This document shows, in pieces, positions 1-9,686 of a stretch of 64,000 bases of DNA. This stretch comes from Clostridiales bacterium UBA2432. GTDB taxonomy: Bacteria; Bacillota; Clostridia; Lachnospirales; Vallitaleaceae. The position numbers were made by a program, and so were the translations under genes. The stretch is from contig DDQW01000080.1 in NCBI GenBank assembly GCA_002342805.1, forward strand, positions 13,046 to 77,045, written 5' to 3'. Under the pieces are notes generated by a model, which searched no databases, was not told the origin of the DNA, and saw only the letters and a list, made by a program, of their open reading frames with translations. The number at the start of each line of letters is the position of its first letter. The first letter of the stretch is position 1.

Positions 1-70
1 ACCGAATTTATGTTATAACGATATTCATTTAATGTCATCACCCTAATGGGTAATCCTTTGGGGTAATTTA
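1..70. repeat. Intergenic repeat, copy A (cut by window edge)
   Basis: This stretch aligns without gaps to 6965-7034 with 60 of 70 identical bases. In both copies the conserved block starts exactly at the TAA stop codon of a minus-strand gene (the CPBP gene here). The best-conserved part is the stop-proximal 20 bases (51-70) and the GTCATCACCCTAA block. In copy B the other end runs into a perfect palindrome; here that end coincides with base 1, so the matching part would lie outside the window. Its role is unknown: regulatory site, small mobile element, or duplicated promoter region. Confidence 0.75.
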
Positions 71-892
71 TGCTCGTTTAGAATAAAACGCATACAGAAC
101 AATCGAAGTTGCTACTAGCATCATCAAAAGTAGACTCACAGAACCTGAAACTTCTGTTAAAATCGTAATCAGACCATGAGAAAAATTAGCCATTGCATGA
201 AACAAGACTACTGCGAACAAGCTTTTTCCTGTCCTACAATATAAAAAAGTAATCAAAACAGAGAGCATAATCGTATAAAGAAGATATCCGATTAAAGCCA
301 TCGAGATTCCATATGCAGCTGTAAGACTATACTGCGTCGAATTGGTAAGAAAGAATTTAGGCAAATGCCATATCATCCATATAATTCCTATAATTACACT
401 TGCTTTGAATAGATTGTATTGTTCCAGTAATTTTGGAAGGACATAGCCTCGCCAACCTAGTTCTTCTCCTAAAGGCCCTTGGAAAACAATAAAATAGATG
501 ATCATCGGAATAAGTTGCCCTATATTAGAAGATAGAATCGGCCATAAAATAGAATTAAATTCTAAGTCCATGATGACAAAGCCAAGAAAATATGCTGAAA
601 CCAAAATAAATGGCATTAAAAGTAGTGAGAAAAGATACCAGCCAACTGAAAACTTTACCTTTATTAACTGCTTGAATAATTTGAGAACCCCTTCTCTAGA
701 ACTATTGAATGCTATAAAAACAATTCCCAGAATCGAAGGCATAAAATTACCAATTTTTATTAACACCTCTTCTTGCATTAATAAGTCAACGCCATATACT
801 TTTAGTAATGCCGGCATCCAGAGTAACCATGATAGGATATAGGTTATTCCTACAAAAATCCCTATTTCAACAAACAATGAATCTTTTTTCAT
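68..892 (-). CDS. CPBP family intramembrane metalloprotease
   Basis: A polytopic membrane protein of the CPBP (CAAX protease and bacteriocin-processing) family. The diagnostic motifs are visible in the 274-residue product: EE at 143-144 followed by R148, a WH pair near residue 176, and HAMAN at 232-236. Seven to eight hydrophobic segments cover most of the length. I chose the ATG at 892, which follows GGAGATAACC, over an upstream GTG at 928 that lacks a ribosome site. It is the last gene of the run that begins with the MFS gene near 10.9 kb and lies 38 bases after the coiled-coil gene. Family members process peptides or confer bacteriocin self-immunity; no substrate can be inferred here. Confidence 0.85.
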   Translation of the reverse strand: MKKDSLFVEIGIFVGITYILSWLLWMPALLKVYGVDLLMQEEVLIKIGNFMPSILGIVFIAFNSSREGVLKLFKQLIKVKFSVGWYLFSLLLMPFILVSAYFLGFVIMDLEFNSILWPILSSNIGQLIPMIIYFIVFQGPLGEELGWRGYVLPKLLEQYNLFKASVIIGIIWMIWHLPKFFLTNSTQYSLTAAYGISMALIGYLLYTIMLSVLITFLYCRTGKSLFAVVLFHAMANFSHGLITILTEVSGSVSLLLMMLVATSIVLYAFYSKRA

Positions 893-930
893 GGTTATCT
901 CCTTTGCTCTTTTAAATATTTGATCCACGA

Positions 931-1875
931 TTATAAATTTTTATCCACAACAAGTCCTTTTAAGTCCTCTGTCATTAATTGCATATCATCTATAATCTTT
1001 CCAATAGAGACTTGAACTTGATCTACATCTAAAACTGCATCCTGGATATTCCCTTGTATATTTTTGCGCTTGACAGATGCCGATTCTCCCAAATCTTCCA
1101 GCTCAATTTCTTCATCCTCTTCTTTAGCTTCTCTTGCTTTCTCAATCTTTTCTTGATTTTCTTTTTTCTCTTCTTCAATCTTTTCAATGCCATCGTTAAT
1201 CAACATGCCTTTGATATTTTTTTCGGTTAATGCAATAATTTTATCAGCTGCTTCTTTTGCATCAACCATGGGATGTGTTTTTAATCGTTGTTGCTTAATC
1301 GAATCGACTGTTCTGTAACTATTCTCAATAGCTCTTTGAGTTTCGTTCAACTGTTTACTATAAAATTCTCTAGCTTCTTGATTTTCCATTGATGCTTTTT
1401 GAAAATCTGTCAGACCTTCCATATTCAAAGCCTCTAACTGCTTCAGTTCATCTTCGGAAAAGAAGGGTTTCATGTCCTCTTCATCAAATCCATATTTTTT
1501 ATAAATACGCTGCTTATTAAGAAGCATTAAATCTTCATACTCTTTATCCCCAGGACGAATGCCACTTTCTTCTAGAAGTTTGGCCTGTCGTGCATCAACC
1601 TCCTTAATATTTGCCGTCAACTCAGAAGTTTGAGCTTTTAACTTTTCGATTTTATCCTTGTGGGAAAGAATATGGTTATCAATTTTTTGGTCTGCAGCAA
1701 AAATATCCTTAATGACTTGAAGTGCCTGATTGCGTCCAAACTCACGCCGTTCATCAATCAGTCCATTCTTCATCATTGTATTTCCGGCATAAAAAACCGA
1801 ATCTTCTTGTTCTGCTTTTTTATTCACTCGATTGAATAAGCCTTCATTTGAGTGACCTGATGCATCAATTCTCAT
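931..1875 (-). CDS. Coiled-coil protein of unknown function
   Basis: I do not recognise this protein. The 314-residue product is highly charged, rich in Lys, Glu and Gln, with long helical stretches predicted to form coiled coils (about residues 50-110 and 150-270) and no signal peptide or membrane segment. The start at 1875 is chosen because TTGGAGGAAAATGAT lies just before it; an in-frame ATG nine codons earlier overlaps that ribosome site. It sits between a chemotaxis receptor and a CPBP protease and may be co-transcribed with them. A structural or scaffolding role is possible but unsupported. Confidence 0.7.
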   Translation of the reverse strand: MRIDASGHSNEGLFNRVNKKAEQEDSVFYAGNTMMKNGLIDERREFGRNQALQVIKDIFAADQKIDNHILSHKDKIEKLKAQTSELTANIKEVDARQAKLLEESGIRPGDKEYEDLMLLNKQRIYKKYGFDEEDMKPFFSEDELKQLEALNMEGLTDFQKASMENQEAREFYSKQLNETQRAIENSYRTVDSIKQQRLKTHPMVDAKEAADKIIALTEKNIKGMLINDGIEKIEEEKKENQEKIEKAREAKEEDEEIELEDLGESASVKRKNIQGNIQDAVLDVDQVQVSIGKIIDDMQLMTEDLKGLVVDKNL

Positions 1876-1935
1876 ATCATTTTCCTCCAATTCTAATATC
1901 ATTTCTAGTTATATTATACATTATTTCAGCATTTT

Positions 1936-3687
1936 TTAAATTTCAAACTTGCTTATTACTCCAAGTAATTCTTGAGATAACTTAGAAAGCTCTTCACTTG
2001 AGCTCGTAACCTCTAACATGGATGCCGTTTGTTCCTCTGCCGATGCTCTGATTTCTTGTGTAGACGCTGCTGATTGCTGTGCTACTGAGGAAATTTTCTC
2101 TATTGATGTTAATACATCTTCTTTTGCCTTTTTTATATAATTAACGTCTTCATATAAATTTCCAATTTCTTCAACCACTTTATCTGCTGATATTTTTATT
2201 TTATTAAATACATCTTTTGTTTGTTCAAAGTGATTATTTGATTGGTTTGCGAAAGCTTTTGCCTCATTCATTGTTTCATTCGTCGTGTTAATAATTTGGA
2301 TGATTTCATTTACTGTATCATTTATTTCTTTAGTAGCATTCGACGATTGTTCAGCTAACTTTCTAACCTCCTCAGCTACAACTGAAAATCCTTTGCCATG
2401 TTCTCCTGCTCTTGCAGCTTCAATAGCCGCATTTAGTGCTAGTAAATTTGTTTGTTCAGCGATAGCATCTATTGTTTCAACGATATCCCCTATAGATTTT
2501 GATTTTTCGGACAAAGTTTCTATTCCTCGTCCAACAGTTGTTCTTATTTGAATATCTGTATTAAAACTATGGGTAAGATCTGACATGGATTCAATGCCTA
2601 ATGCATTCTTATCATTCATATCCTCTGCCGAATCAACCGCAGATTTTATTTTATCCAACATATCTTCTATTACAGCAGATAAGTTATTTGTTATCTCTAA
2701 ACTTGTATATGTCTCCATTGCTTGATGCGAGGCGCCCGATGCAATTTCTTGAATTGATATTGCTATTTCTTCACTTGATGAACCAACTATCTCTGATGAT
2801 TTTGCCATTACTTGTGATGTATTTCCCAATGTCACAGTCGATTTCACAATATTTTCAACCAGGCTTCTGATATTGACAACCATTTCACTAAAACTATTAC
2901 TTAAGAGTCCAATTTCATCTTTTCTATTGACCCCAATCGTCTGAACATTCAAATCAAATTTCGCAACAGAATGTGCTAGTTCAGCCAAGTGCACTATCGG
3001 CTTTGATATTTTATTTGATAACAATATACCCAATACTGATATTAATACAAAGATACTTAATGATAACAAAATAAGTCTCGTTTTAAATTTTTGGAATTCT
3101 ATATATTCATCTTCTACATCATAATCAACACCAATAATTCCAACCACTTGGCCATTTTCATCTTTTATAGGATATGTTGACGAAATAAGTATTCCCCATT
3201 CTGAAACATCAATATCCTTTGCGATATGAGCGTCACCTCCAAATGCTTGAACAAGCCCTGGAAAAACTTCGTCTTCAACATCGCCAATATGAGAAATTTC
3301 GTCATCATCGAATTCCATCCCATCCACCACATAGATATACTTTCCATCCTCGACTTCACGCATAGTATATAGATATTTCGTACCCGTTAATTGTCTAATA
3401 GTATTCAGATTTTCTCGCATCTTATGATAAGCTTCACTGTCTTCGTCTTCAATAGTCTTCAGTTTAACATACTCCTCAACTTCAATCTTTTCCATTGCGA
3501 TTTCAGCGATTTTAAGTGCTCTTTTCCCTACATTTTTTACTAGTAGGTCGTAACTTTGTTGATACATTACGTTTGAAAGTACACCTACAGATAAGATAAT
3601 TATTAGCAAGAAGGACAAAGTGATTCGAACTCCCAGTCTATCTTTATAGCGTATGTTTCTGATTTTTTCACCTCGATTATTTTTCAT
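1936..3687 (-). CDS. Methyl-accepting chemotaxis protein
   Basis: A transmembrane chemoreceptor that would pass ligand signals to CheA/CheW. Residues 22-45 form a first membrane helix, an extracytoplasmic Cache-like sensor follows to about 200, a second helix spans about 204-225, then a HAMP domain and a long signalling coiled coil. The highly conserved hairpin tip of the family (LLALNAAIEAARAGEHGKGF) is present, and its flanking helices carry Gln/Glu-rich methylation-type segments. GGAGCAGTATA precedes the ATG. It follows the HD-GYP gene by 48 bases on the same strand. Length of 583 residues is normal for a dCache receptor. The ligand is unknown. Confidence 0.93.
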   Translation of the reverse strand: MKNNRGEKIRNIRYKDRLGVRITLSFLLIIILSVGVLSNVMYQQSYDLLVKNVGKRALKIAEIAMEKIEVEEYVKLKTIEDEDSEAYHKMRENLNTIRQLTGTKYLYTMREVEDGKYIYVVDGMEFDDDEISHIGDVEDEVFPGLVQAFGGDAHIAKDIDVSEWGILISSTYPIKDENGQVVGIIGVDYDVEDEYIEFQKFKTRLILLSLSIFVLISVLGILLSNKISKPIVHLAELAHSVAKFDLNVQTIGVNRKDEIGLLSNSFSEMVVNIRSLVENIVKSTVTLGNTSQVMAKSSEIVGSSSEEIAISIQEIASGASHQAMETYTSLEITNNLSAVIEDMLDKIKSAVDSAEDMNDKNALGIESMSDLTHSFNTDIQIRTTVGRGIETLSEKSKSIGDIVETIDAIAEQTNLLALNAAIEAARAGEHGKGFSVVAEEVRKLAEQSSNATKEINDTVNEIIQIINTTNETMNEAKAFANQSNNHFEQTKDVFNKIKISADKVVEEIGNLYEDVNYIKKAKEDVLTSIEKISSVAQQSAASTQEIRASAEEQTASMLEVTSSSEELSKLSQELLGVISKFEI

Positions 3688-3735
3688 TATACTGCTCCTT
3701 TATAACCATATAATGTATAGAATCATCTGAATATT

Positions 3736-4857
3736 TCATCGGCTACCCGAAAAAGTTTCTGTCAATATCTCTGTTCCAAAATATAGTTCTGAAATTGTAA
3801 TATTATTATTTTCTCTCAGGCTTAACGACTCATACTCATAATCCCCTTTTTCCCCTCTTATAATGCGAATATCTGGTCTTAATGGAAATCCTTTTGGCAC
3901 ATAGTCCACAACTGCTATCTGGCCTGTGCTAAGTTTTACAAGTGAGCCTCTAGGATACGGGTTGACTTTTTTCACAAAAATATTAACAAGGTCCATCGCA
4001 TAACGCCTCCCTGCGCCTGCCATAATATATTCTATGGCTTCTATGGCTGTTAACGCTCTCCTATATGGTCGGTCTGAAGTCATTGCATCATATACATCTG
4101 CAATACCCACAATCTGAGACAATAAATGAATCGAATCCGTATTAACTCTATTCGGATAGCCTGTACCATCTAAATATTCATGATGCTGAAGCGCAATGGC
4201 TTTAACGTATGCACTGAAGAATGTATGAACTTTTAAATATGCATGTCCTTTTTTTGGATGCATCAAAACAGCAATTTTTTCTTCGCGGGTTAATTCTCCT
4301 CTTTTATAAGTCACCGCAGGATCGAGCAAAGCCATTCCAATATCATGAAATATTGCACCAATGAAAAGCTGGCGTATCATTTCACTATTTAAACCGACTT
4401 CCCATCCAATAAGCACTGACAAAATCGCCGTATTAATAGCAGAGCTGAACAAGTAATTTTCCGCATTTTTTATATCCAGAGATTCCAACTGCGCGTCTTT
4501 TGTATTTTTCAATTCATCAAGTATATCGTCTGCCATTTTGTTTAGCGCATCCATGTATTCAAATATAGATTTTGGCATCCACTCACCTTGTGCGTCTCTA
4601 TACCCAGCTGCATTAAAAATATCTTTAATTAGCATCATGCCTTGATGTCGTAAGTGTGGATCAATGAGATGTTGTATTTTATTGTCACAGTGCTCATCGT
4701 GAATATATACCGTAAATATGCTATTCGCGTTGATTTTTTCAATGATACGCGCAGTTAAGGTTGCCCCCTCTTTGAGAAGAATGCGTCCATCCAATGTATA
4801 TAGGGTATCTGCTAATATTGCATTTGTGGGTATGTATTCAATTGGTACTATACGCAT
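3736..4857 (-). CDS. HD-GYP domain protein, probable c-di-GMP phosphodiesterase
   Basis: HD-GYP proteins hydrolyse cyclic di-GMP. The 373-residue product shows the metal-binding HDIGM at 171-175 and the signature HHEYLDGTGYP at 225-235, followed by DVYDAMTSDRPYR, all intact. The first 60 residues resemble the small N-terminal domain often fused to this family. No membrane segment or receiver domain is seen, so it is probably cytoplasmic. It lies between two chemotaxis receptors on the same strand, with gaps of 35 and 48 bases, which suggests that c-di-GMP turnover is co-expressed with sensing of an attractant. Confidence 0.92.
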   Translation of the reverse strand: MRIVPIEYIPTNAILADTLYTLDGRILLKEGATLTARIIEKINANSIFTVYIHDEHCDNKIQHLIDPHLRHQGMMLIKDIFNAAGYRDAQGEWMPKSIFEYMDALNKMADDILDELKNTKDAQLESLDIKNAENYLFSSAINTAILSVLIGWEVGLNSEMIRQLFIGAIFHDIGMALLDPAVTYKRGELTREEKIAVLMHPKKGHAYLKVHTFFSAYVKAIALQHHEYLDGTGYPNRVNTDSIHLLSQIVGIADVYDAMTSDRPYRRALTAIEAIEYIMAGAGRRYAMDLVNIFVKKVNPYPRGSLVKLSTGQIAVVDYVPKGFPLRPDIRIIRGEKGDYEYESLSLRENNNITISELYFGTEILTETFSGSR

Positions 4858-4892
4858 GTTTTCCTAATTCCCTTCTTTTTTCACACATTGTC

Positions 4893-6917
4893 TCAATATT
4901 TAAATTTTGAAATACTAAGATGCATTTCTTCTGCTAGTTTTGCAAGTTCTTCACTCGCATATGTGATTTGTTCCATTGCAGCCGTTTGTTCTTCCACCGA
5001 TGCTGATGTTTCTTCGGTTCCTGCAGCATTTTCTTCGGATATGGATGATAAATTTTCAATGATGCTAATCATGTTATTTTTTTTGTTTTCCATCTCATCT
5101 GAAGATACATCTATCTCTTCGAGTATCTTTTTCATCTTATCAATCGCATCCGCAATTTGCATGAACTTCTCGTTGGTTATTTCAACATTTTGAGATTGCT
5201 CTTCAACGATTTTACCGGCTTCTTGCATGCGTTCAACACCTTTTTGTGTTTTGGCACTTAATTCTTTTATAACAAAAACAATTTGCTCTGCAAACGAATC
5301 TGATTGCTCTGCAAGTTGCCTTATTTCATCTGCTACCACAGAAAACCCTCTACCGCTTTCTCCAGCCCTTGCAGCTTCAATGGCTGCATTTAAAGCAAGA
5401 AGATTCGTTTGGTCAGCAATGCTCTTAATCATTTGACTTGCTTGTTGAATTTTTTCAGCTTCTTCATTGGTTGTTATAATAATTCCAGCAATTTCGGCCG
5501 CAATTGCATTATTTTCTTCTGATTTTTTCACTAACTGTTCTACAGCTTGTAGACCTTCATCTTTGGATTCTCTAACTTGCTTGGTAGAGTTATTTAAGCT
5601 TTTAATATAATGGCGCTCCTGATTAATAAGTCCACCCAATTCATTGACTTCTGTCGCCGCTCTTTCTGTATCTTTAGCTTGTTCACTAGCTCCATTTGCA
5701 ATTTCTTCAATTGTTCTTGCTACTTCCTCTGCTGATGTAGATGACTGTTGACTAGTCAAGGAAACTTCTTGTGATGATGTAGCCACTTGTTGTGATATGA
5801 ATGAAATGTTTTTAATCAGTTCAATGAAATTCTTTTGCATTTTAGCCGTCGCCTTTGTAATTGTACCAATTTCATCTTTTCTCTTTAAATACTTAATGGC
5901 TTCCGATGTTTCATCAAACTGTAAATCATAATTAGATAACCTTTCAATTATTTGAGATAGAACCATAATTGGATTGGATATTCTTCCTGCAATTCTATAG
6001 CTAATGATGCCTGCTAATAAAAATATAATCGCCGAAGCTATAAGCATCATCTTTAACATGTAGTTAACATTATTGGTATATCCTTGGGTTTCGGTAAATC
6101 CAATAATATAATAGTCCCTATACTTTTCAAAAGATAATCGCTTTTCGTGATCTCCTATCATGTAGGTGAAACCACCATTTTCTTTTCCCATAATTTGATC
6201 TGCAAATTCATATGACTCAATATTTTTTCCTATAAATTCTGTATCTGTATGACTAATAAAGTTACCGTCCAAATCTAATATCGCCACACTGACATTCGCA
6301 TCACTAGTTGCTTTTGCAATTCCACTTACATGAATCTTTTCAATTAACTCTTGTAATTCTGTTGGCTCTATCCCAATTTGCACAACACCTTTTTGGTCTT
6401 GTCTGGCCACCCCAATATATTGAAATAAAACTTGATCTGCTCCTCTTGGCGTAGGTTCTTGAACAAGTTGGAAATTCTTATCTTCTAATCCTTTTAAAAA
6501 AACTTTTGATTGCTCTGAGTCTGCATAGTCATAGCCAATCAATTCCATTTTATTGCTCCAGGCTAATACACCTTTATCATCCACTACATGAATCTCATCA
6601 ATTCCCAAATATGTTGTTAATATTTTCAGCTCAAGGTTTAGGGCATCCGCTTCAATATTTCGAATTTTATTTTCAATCATCTTTGCAGTCATAATTAAAT
6701 TCTTATTCAATGCTTCGATAGTTATTTCTAAATTCGACTCTCGGTCTTCGATCATTTTTTTGACTTGTTCCACTTTTGCATTTGTTGCTTGCTCCATACT
6801 TTGGTTCTGAATCACATTATTAGTATAATACGCTATAAATCCCATCGTTAAAATAGAAAAAAGTAAAAGCAAAATAAGTAAAGAAACGATTTTGATTTTA
6901 ATACTTTGTGTTTTCAT
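4893..6917 (-). CDS. Methyl-accepting chemotaxis protein
   Basis: A second chemoreceptor, 674 residues from the chosen start. An N-terminal membrane helix (about 9-31) is followed by a large extracytoplasmic Cache-type sensor, a second helix near 290-312, HAMP, and a signalling domain with the family tip LLALNAAIEAARAGESGRGF. The ATG at 6917 follows AAAGGAAATTCAA; a longer frame beginning at 6965 would have to be translated from within the perfect palindrome and lacks a ribosome site. The 52-bp palindrome at 6932-6983 lies just upstream of this ribosome site and could affect its expression. Confidence 0.93.
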   Translation of the reverse strand: MKTQSIKIKIVSLLILLLLFSILTMGFIAYYTNNVIQNQSMEQATNAKVEQVKKMIEDRESNLEITIEALNKNLIMTAKMIENKIRNIEADALNLELKILTTYLGIDEIHVVDDKGVLAWSNKMELIGYDYADSEQSKVFLKGLEDKNFQLVQEPTPRGADQVLFQYIGVARQDQKGVVQIGIEPTELQELIEKIHVSGIAKATSDANVSVAILDLDGNFISHTDTEFIGKNIESYEFADQIMGKENGGFTYMIGDHEKRLSFEKYRDYYIIGFTETQGYTNNVNYMLKMMLIASAIIFLLAGIISYRIAGRISNPIMVLSQIIERLSNYDLQFDETSEAIKYLKRKDEIGTITKATAKMQKNFIELIKNISFISQQVATSSQEVSLTSQQSSTSAEEVARTIEEIANGASEQAKDTERAATEVNELGGLINQERHYIKSLNNSTKQVRESKDEGLQAVEQLVKKSEENNAIAAEIAGIIITTNEEAEKIQQASQMIKSIADQTNLLALNAAIEAARAGESGRGFSVVADEIRQLAEQSDSFAEQIVFVIKELSAKTQKGVERMQEAGKIVEEQSQNVEITNEKFMQIADAIDKMKKILEEIDVSSDEMENKKNNMISIIENLSSISEENAAGTEETSASVEEQTAAMEQITYASEELAKLAEEMHLSISKFKY

Positions 6918-6931
6918 TTGAATTTCCTTTC

Positions 6932-6983
6932 GTAATAACATAGAGTCGGTTGCTAATATTAGCAACCGACTCTATGTTATTAC
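6932..6983. repeat. Perfect 52-bp palindrome upstream of chemoreceptor gene
   Basis: Bases 6932-6954 are the exact reverse complement of 6961-6983 (23 bp arms) and the 6-base centre AATATT is itself self-complementary, so all 52 bases form a perfect palindrome. No U-tract follows on either strand, so it is not a standard intrinsic terminator. It ends about 4 bases before the AAAGGA ribosome site of the chemoreceptor gene and its other arm overlaps the 70-bp repeat copy B. It could be an RNA hairpin that stabilises transcript ends or controls translation, a dimeric protein binding site, or a mobile-element end. Confidence 0.9.
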
Positions 6984-7034
6984 CATATTCAATAAAAGTC
7001 ATCACCCTAAAGTATAATCCTTTGGGGTAATTTA
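6965..7034. repeat. Intergenic repeat, copy B
   Basis: Ungapped match (60/70) to window bases 1-70. It starts at the TAA of the LuxR-type regulator gene and runs into the right arm of the 52-bp palindrome. The inner part contains ACCCCAAAG and CTTTAGGGT as an imperfect inverted repeat on the minus strand. Copy A has changed one arm (ATTAGGGT), so pairing is not conserved and the shared sequence itself is more likely what matters. Confidence 0.8.
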
Positions 7035-9686
7035 ACCGATTTTCTTTATCTGTCCCACAGCTTGTATTGCCTGCGCCCTGTTTTCAACTTCGAGTTTTTG
7101 ATAAATATTTTGTATATGTTTCTTAACCGTATTAATCGAAACGCACATTTTCTCCATAATCTCACGATTTGAGCAACCCATACAGAGATATTTCAGCACT
7201 TCATTTTCTCTAGATGTCAATAGAGATATGTTATCCTTTTCCGAAATTGTCTTAGATGTATTTGTTTGTTGCCCATAACCATTTAATATTTGATAGCAAT
7301 ATTGGCTCAAAACATTTGCTTCTTTATCCTTACTATTAAACTTAATAATTGCAAAAATCTCGGCAATGGGTTGTCCATAGTTCAAAAAAGTGTTACAAAT
7401 AGATTTTCCGTAGGATAATTTTATCGCTTCTTTTAATGTCGAAATAGCGTTCTCTTTTTTCCCTTCGTTTTTATACGCAAGTGTTTTTAATAATAAAATA
7501 TTAAGCAGACTTATTAATCGCTTAGATTTCCCGGCTTCATAAGCAAGTTTTTCTAGGAGTTTGAGTGCTTCTGTATTTTTACCTTGATGAATCCAATAAT
7601 CTGCTATGGCAATATGTCCTGCTTCATTTTGAAAATTCAAGACATTTTCTACATGAATTCCAAAAATACTAAACAAACGGTTAATCTGTTCCTCTTGATC
7701 TAGCTGTATTAACATTCGAACAATGTCCGATATCCGTCTACATAATATGAGTTTTAAGCGTTTATTAACTGCCATAGAGCATGCTTCGTCAATGAGTTCA
7801 AGACATCGTTTATGATCACCTTTAGTAAACATGATTTTAGAATATACGAATTTTCCCTGCATGATAAAATTGGTATCACTTCGAAGCGAACTAATCTCTA
7901 AGCTCTTGATCAAATCATTTAGCGAAGGATTAACCCTATTCTTTTCTAGTTTTATAGTTGCCATTCCTAAATATAACATGTTCACTACATTCGTCTTGAT
8001 CTTAGGATAATTTTTCAAAATGTGAATGCCTTCACTATATAATCTTAAGGCTTTTTCTAGCTTTCCTAAATGGAAATTTGTAAAGGCTAAGTCATTAATT
8101 GATGCAATTAGTAGATGAATATTTAGACCTTTTTTTGCTTTTTCCAAGGATGCATTAAAACACTCTAGAGCTTTATCCATATCGCCCATTAATCGATAAT
8201 TATTTCCTTGAAAAAATTCCGTCAATCCATTCATGATTTGAATTTTAAATTTATTCATATCTATCTGACTAATAATACGCATTGATTTTTCTATTAAACC
8301 TTTATTATGTGCACAAATGGCACGTATGCAAAGAACTTCATTTTGATAGTCATCAAAAATTTCTGTATCCAAATGAATTTTATTTAATTTTAAACAGGTT
8401 TCATAATCATCAAAATCTCCGCATATAATTTGTGCCAGTGAATACATTAATGCAAGATAGACAGACTCTGTTACAGAACCTTCCGGTAATTGATCAATTG
8501 TTCTGACAACTACTTGCAAGGATCCTTCTTGCAAAATGGTTTCCATATTTTTCTCCAGCAAATCAAGCGTTCGACTGACATTACCAGCTTTTAATGCATA
8601 ATTTATCGCGTCATGAATTTTCTCTTTGTTTTCACACCATACACTTGTTTTCATATATAGTAGATTTCGCGAATTCGGATATTGTTCATCAAATTGTGCA
8701 TTGAGAAATTCCGAAAAAACAGAGCAATATCTATAGCCACTCTTTCCATTTTCATAATAATACGTCAGCAACTGATGTTTGTTAATACTCTGAAGGATGT
8801 CTTTTACATCCGGTATTTCGAGAATATCCATACACATTTGGGGACTAAATGTATCAAGCGCTGAGGTCTTCACCAAGAAATCTTTTTCCTCATCTGTAAA
8901 GGCATTCATGATTTCCTTGTCAAAATATTCAAATATTGCATTATTTTCGTCCGATAAAGTTTTTATTCCACATGTATCCTCGCGAATTTTTTCTGCCATA
9001 AGAGCAAAGAGTCCTATCCATCCTTCTGTTTTCTCATTTATTTCCAGAATATCTTGCATTGATACATCTGCATCTATATATTGGCTGAAATAGCTTACTA
9101 TTTCCTCCTCAGAAAATTTAAGATCTTCACTTTGAATCAGCATTGTCTCACAGGATAGATTGATTCGAGGTGTATAGAATTCAGGAATTGTCCTGGATAT
9201 TACGACGACATGAATATTCTTACTTAAGTGTTCAATTAAAAAATCGAACTGCTCTTGAATCTCTGCATTCTTTATATGGTGAAAATCATCAAGAATAATA
9301 AGAAATTCTAATGCAAAATCCACGGTTTGATTTATAAATAAAACTAAGATATCATTGATACTCCAATAATTATTTAAAAGCAATAAGGAAAGTAAGTTCG
9401 ATGCAAGCCCAGAATGCACTTTTTCGATTGCCAAGAAAAAATATGTCCAAAATTTTACCGGCTCGTTTTCGCCTTCTGATAGTGACACCCATACATAATC
9501 TCCTAATATGTGCTTATTATCTAACCATGAACATATTGCCGTTGTTTTCCCATAGCCAGCTGGCGCTATAATTAGGGTTAATTTTATGTCGATTATACAA
9601 TTCAATTTTTCTTGTAATCGTTCCCTTTGGATAATCATGTTATGCGTTCTTGGCTTTGATAATTTAGTAAGAATAATCCGTTCCAT
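7032..9686 (-). CDS. MalT-like LuxR family transcriptional activator (STAND ATPase)
   Basis: A large signal-transducing regulator of the MalT type. From the chosen start the 884-residue product has a Walker A (APAGYGKTT, near 43), a Walker B-like LIILDDFHH, a long helical-repeat region that resembles TPR, and a C-terminal LuxR helix-turn-helix (SRENEVLKYLCMGCSNREI, then NTVKKHI). The ATG at 9686 follows AAAGGAAGGAAGTTCAAA; a longer frame from 9767 has no ribosome site. The start overlaps the end of the MFS gene by about 23 bases, so the two are probably translationally coupled. Its inducer is unknown; it may act on the 70-bp repeat or chemotaxis genes downstream, which is inference. Confidence 0.9.
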   Translation of the reverse strand: MERIILTKLSKPRTHNMIIQRERLQEKLNCIIDIKLTLIIAPAGYGKTTAICSWLDNKHILGDYVWVSLSEGENEPVKFWTYFFLAIEKVHSGLASNLLSLLLLNNYWSINDILVLFINQTVDFALEFLIILDDFHHIKNAEIQEQFDFLIEHLSKNIHVVVISRTIPEFYTPRINLSCETMLIQSEDLKFSEEEIVSYFSQYIDADVSMQDILEINEKTEGWIGLFALMAEKIREDTCGIKTLSDENNAIFEYFDKEIMNAFTDEEKDFLVKTSALDTFSPQMCMDILEIPDVKDILQSINKHQLLTYYYENGKSGYRYCSVFSEFLNAQFDEQYPNSRNLLYMKTSVWCENKEKIHDAINYALKAGNVSRTLDLLEKNMETILQEGSLQVVVRTIDQLPEGSVTESVYLALMYSLAQIICGDFDDYETCLKLNKIHLDTEIFDDYQNEVLCIRAICAHNKGLIEKSMRIISQIDMNKFKIQIMNGLTEFFQGNNYRLMGDMDKALECFNASLEKAKKGLNIHLLIASINDLAFTNFHLGKLEKALRLYSEGIHILKNYPKIKTNVVNMLYLGMATIKLEKNRVNPSLNDLIKSLEISSLRSDTNFIMQGKFVYSKIMFTKGDHKRCLELIDEACSMAVNKRLKLILCRRISDIVRMLIQLDQEEQINRLFSIFGIHVENVLNFQNEAGHIAIADYWIHQGKNTEALKLLEKLAYEAGKSKRLISLLNILLLKTLAYKNEGKKENAISTLKEAIKLSYGKSICNTFLNYGQPIAEIFAIIKFNSKDKEANVLSQYCYQILNGYGQQTNTSKTISEKDNISLLTSRENEVLKYLCMGCSNREIMEKMCVSINTVKKHIQNIYQKLEVENRAQAIQAVGQIKKIG

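Noticed and set aside
6932..6983. Ordinary intrinsic terminator for the LuxR-type regulator
   Set aside because: The stem is perfect but no U-tract follows on either strand, and it lies directly before the next gene's ribosome site.
6932..7034. Cyclic di-GMP riboswitch upstream of chemoreceptor gene
   Set aside because: Considered because HD-GYP and receptor genes follow, but the conserved GEMM core was not found; the sequence is a simple palindrome.
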